From Bacteroidota bacterium (GTDB lineage Bacteria > Bacteroidota > Bacteroidia > Chitinophagales > Chitinophagaceae): a stretch of DNA of 5,525 nt. Below, piece by piece: positions 5,345 through 5,525 of the stretch. Numbering within the stretch: position 1 is the stretch's first letter; each line of letters begins with the position of its first letter. Made by a program: the position numbers and the translations under genes. The notes beneath the pieces were generated by a model. It did no database searches and was not told the DNA's origin. It was given only the letters and a program-made list of their open reading frames with translations. Location: contig JAEZDR010000014.1 of the NCBI GenBank assembly GCA_023433265.1, forward strand, positions 1-5,525, given 5' to 3'.

Positions 5345-5525
5345 TTATATCAATTTGAAATTGATGTTTATATAGTAAACACCTGTAAGGATAAAAACAA
5401 TGCCCGCAACCGTTCGCATTACTTTCTCGGTTTGTTTTATCGCTCTAAAGTAGATCCCCAGTTTTTCAATACTGTAGGCTATGATCACAGCAAAAATCAA
5501 TACGGGTAATCCTGTTGCTATAGAA
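5345..5525 (-). CDS. C-terminal end of a membrane protein, possibly a CcdA/ArsG-like transporter
   Basis: The last 59 codons and the TAA stop (5347-5345) of a minus-strand gene that enters from beyond the right edge; its start is not in the window. The visible part has two hydrophobic segments, around residues 5-18 (GLPVLIFAVIIAYS) and 38-52 (TVAGIVFILTGVYYI), joined by a basic, polar stretch with KQTEK and MRT. The pattern of GLPV before a helix, a polar loop, then a GIVFILTGVYY helix at the end resembles the C-terminus of CcdA/DsbD-like proteins, including the ArsG-type organoarsenical efflux permeases that sit in Bacteroidota arsenic clusters. The assignment rests on this resemblance and on arsR and arsM lying next to it. 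A coding origin is well supported; the family is less certain. Confidence 0.55.
   Translation of the reverse strand, partial: SIATGLPVLIFAVIIAYSIEKLGIYFRAIKQTEKVMRTVAGIVFILTGVYYININFKLI
5349..5365. promoter_or_regulatory. Perfect 17-bp palindrome at the membrane-gene 3' end
   Basis: ATCAATTTGAAATTGAT is a perfect inverted repeat (8-bp arms, one central base) inside the last codons of the membrane protein gene. Its ATCAA and TTGAT half-sites resemble operators reported for some ArsR-family repressors. It lies about 170 bases upstream of the arsR promoter, so a role as a secondary ArsR site is only a possibility. It could equally be an AT-rich RNA hairpin. Confidence 0.35.

Overview
The window looks like a chromosomal segment from a member of the Bacteroidota, probably a Chitinophagaceae-type soil or freshwater bacterium. 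Four upstream regions carry the Bacteroidota -7 element (TAnnTTTG or a close variant), and two of them also have a TTTG -33 box at the right spacing. Starts lack Shine-Dalgarno sequences. Adenylate kinase is the short-lid form, and several protein motifs read like Bacteroidota orthologues. The genus assignment is inference.

Layout. Positions 1-257 hold a hairpin-rich repeat region: two direct copies of a 117-bp unit, then a large imperfect palindrome whose right arm is the terminator of a minus-strand tRNA-Ser(UGA) gene (255-342). Positions 343-597 are non-coding apart from the tRNA promoter and a strong terminator for the next gene. A minus-strand proline dehydrogenase (598-1797) follows. 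Its divergent upstream region, shared with a plus-strand gene, contains a perfect 16-bp palindrome. The plus-strand gene is a hotdog-fold acyl-CoA thioesterase (1997-2401). Its frame appears cut by a TAA codon: the next 39 in-frame codons (2402-2521) read like the family's normal C-terminal tail and end exactly at the stop codon of the convergent msrB. A secreted or lipoprotein-type peptide-methionine (R)-S-oxide reductase (2518-3081, minus) is divergent from adenylate kinase (3214-3798, plus). Positions 3799-3924 hold a nested inverted-repeat element.

The right part is an arsenic cluster on the minus strand. It contains the C-terminal end of a membrane protein at the window edge (5345-5525, possibly a CcdA/ArsG-like transporter), an ArsR-family repressor (4824-5153) and an ArsM arsenite methyltransferase (3925-4770). 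ArsR and ArsM are cysteine-rich and carry Cys-Cys tails. arsR has a near-ideal promoter that leaves almost no 5' leader, with a partly symmetric candidate operator over the -7 box. The likely logic is that arsenite relieves ArsR repression, ArsM methylates the arsenic, and the upstream membrane protein may export arsenicals.

The points most worth a second look are the interrupted thioesterase frame, the tRNA-terminator-derived palindrome and hairpin array, and the candidate operators near arsR and the proline dehydrogenase gene. I see no clearly new defence or mobile system in this window.
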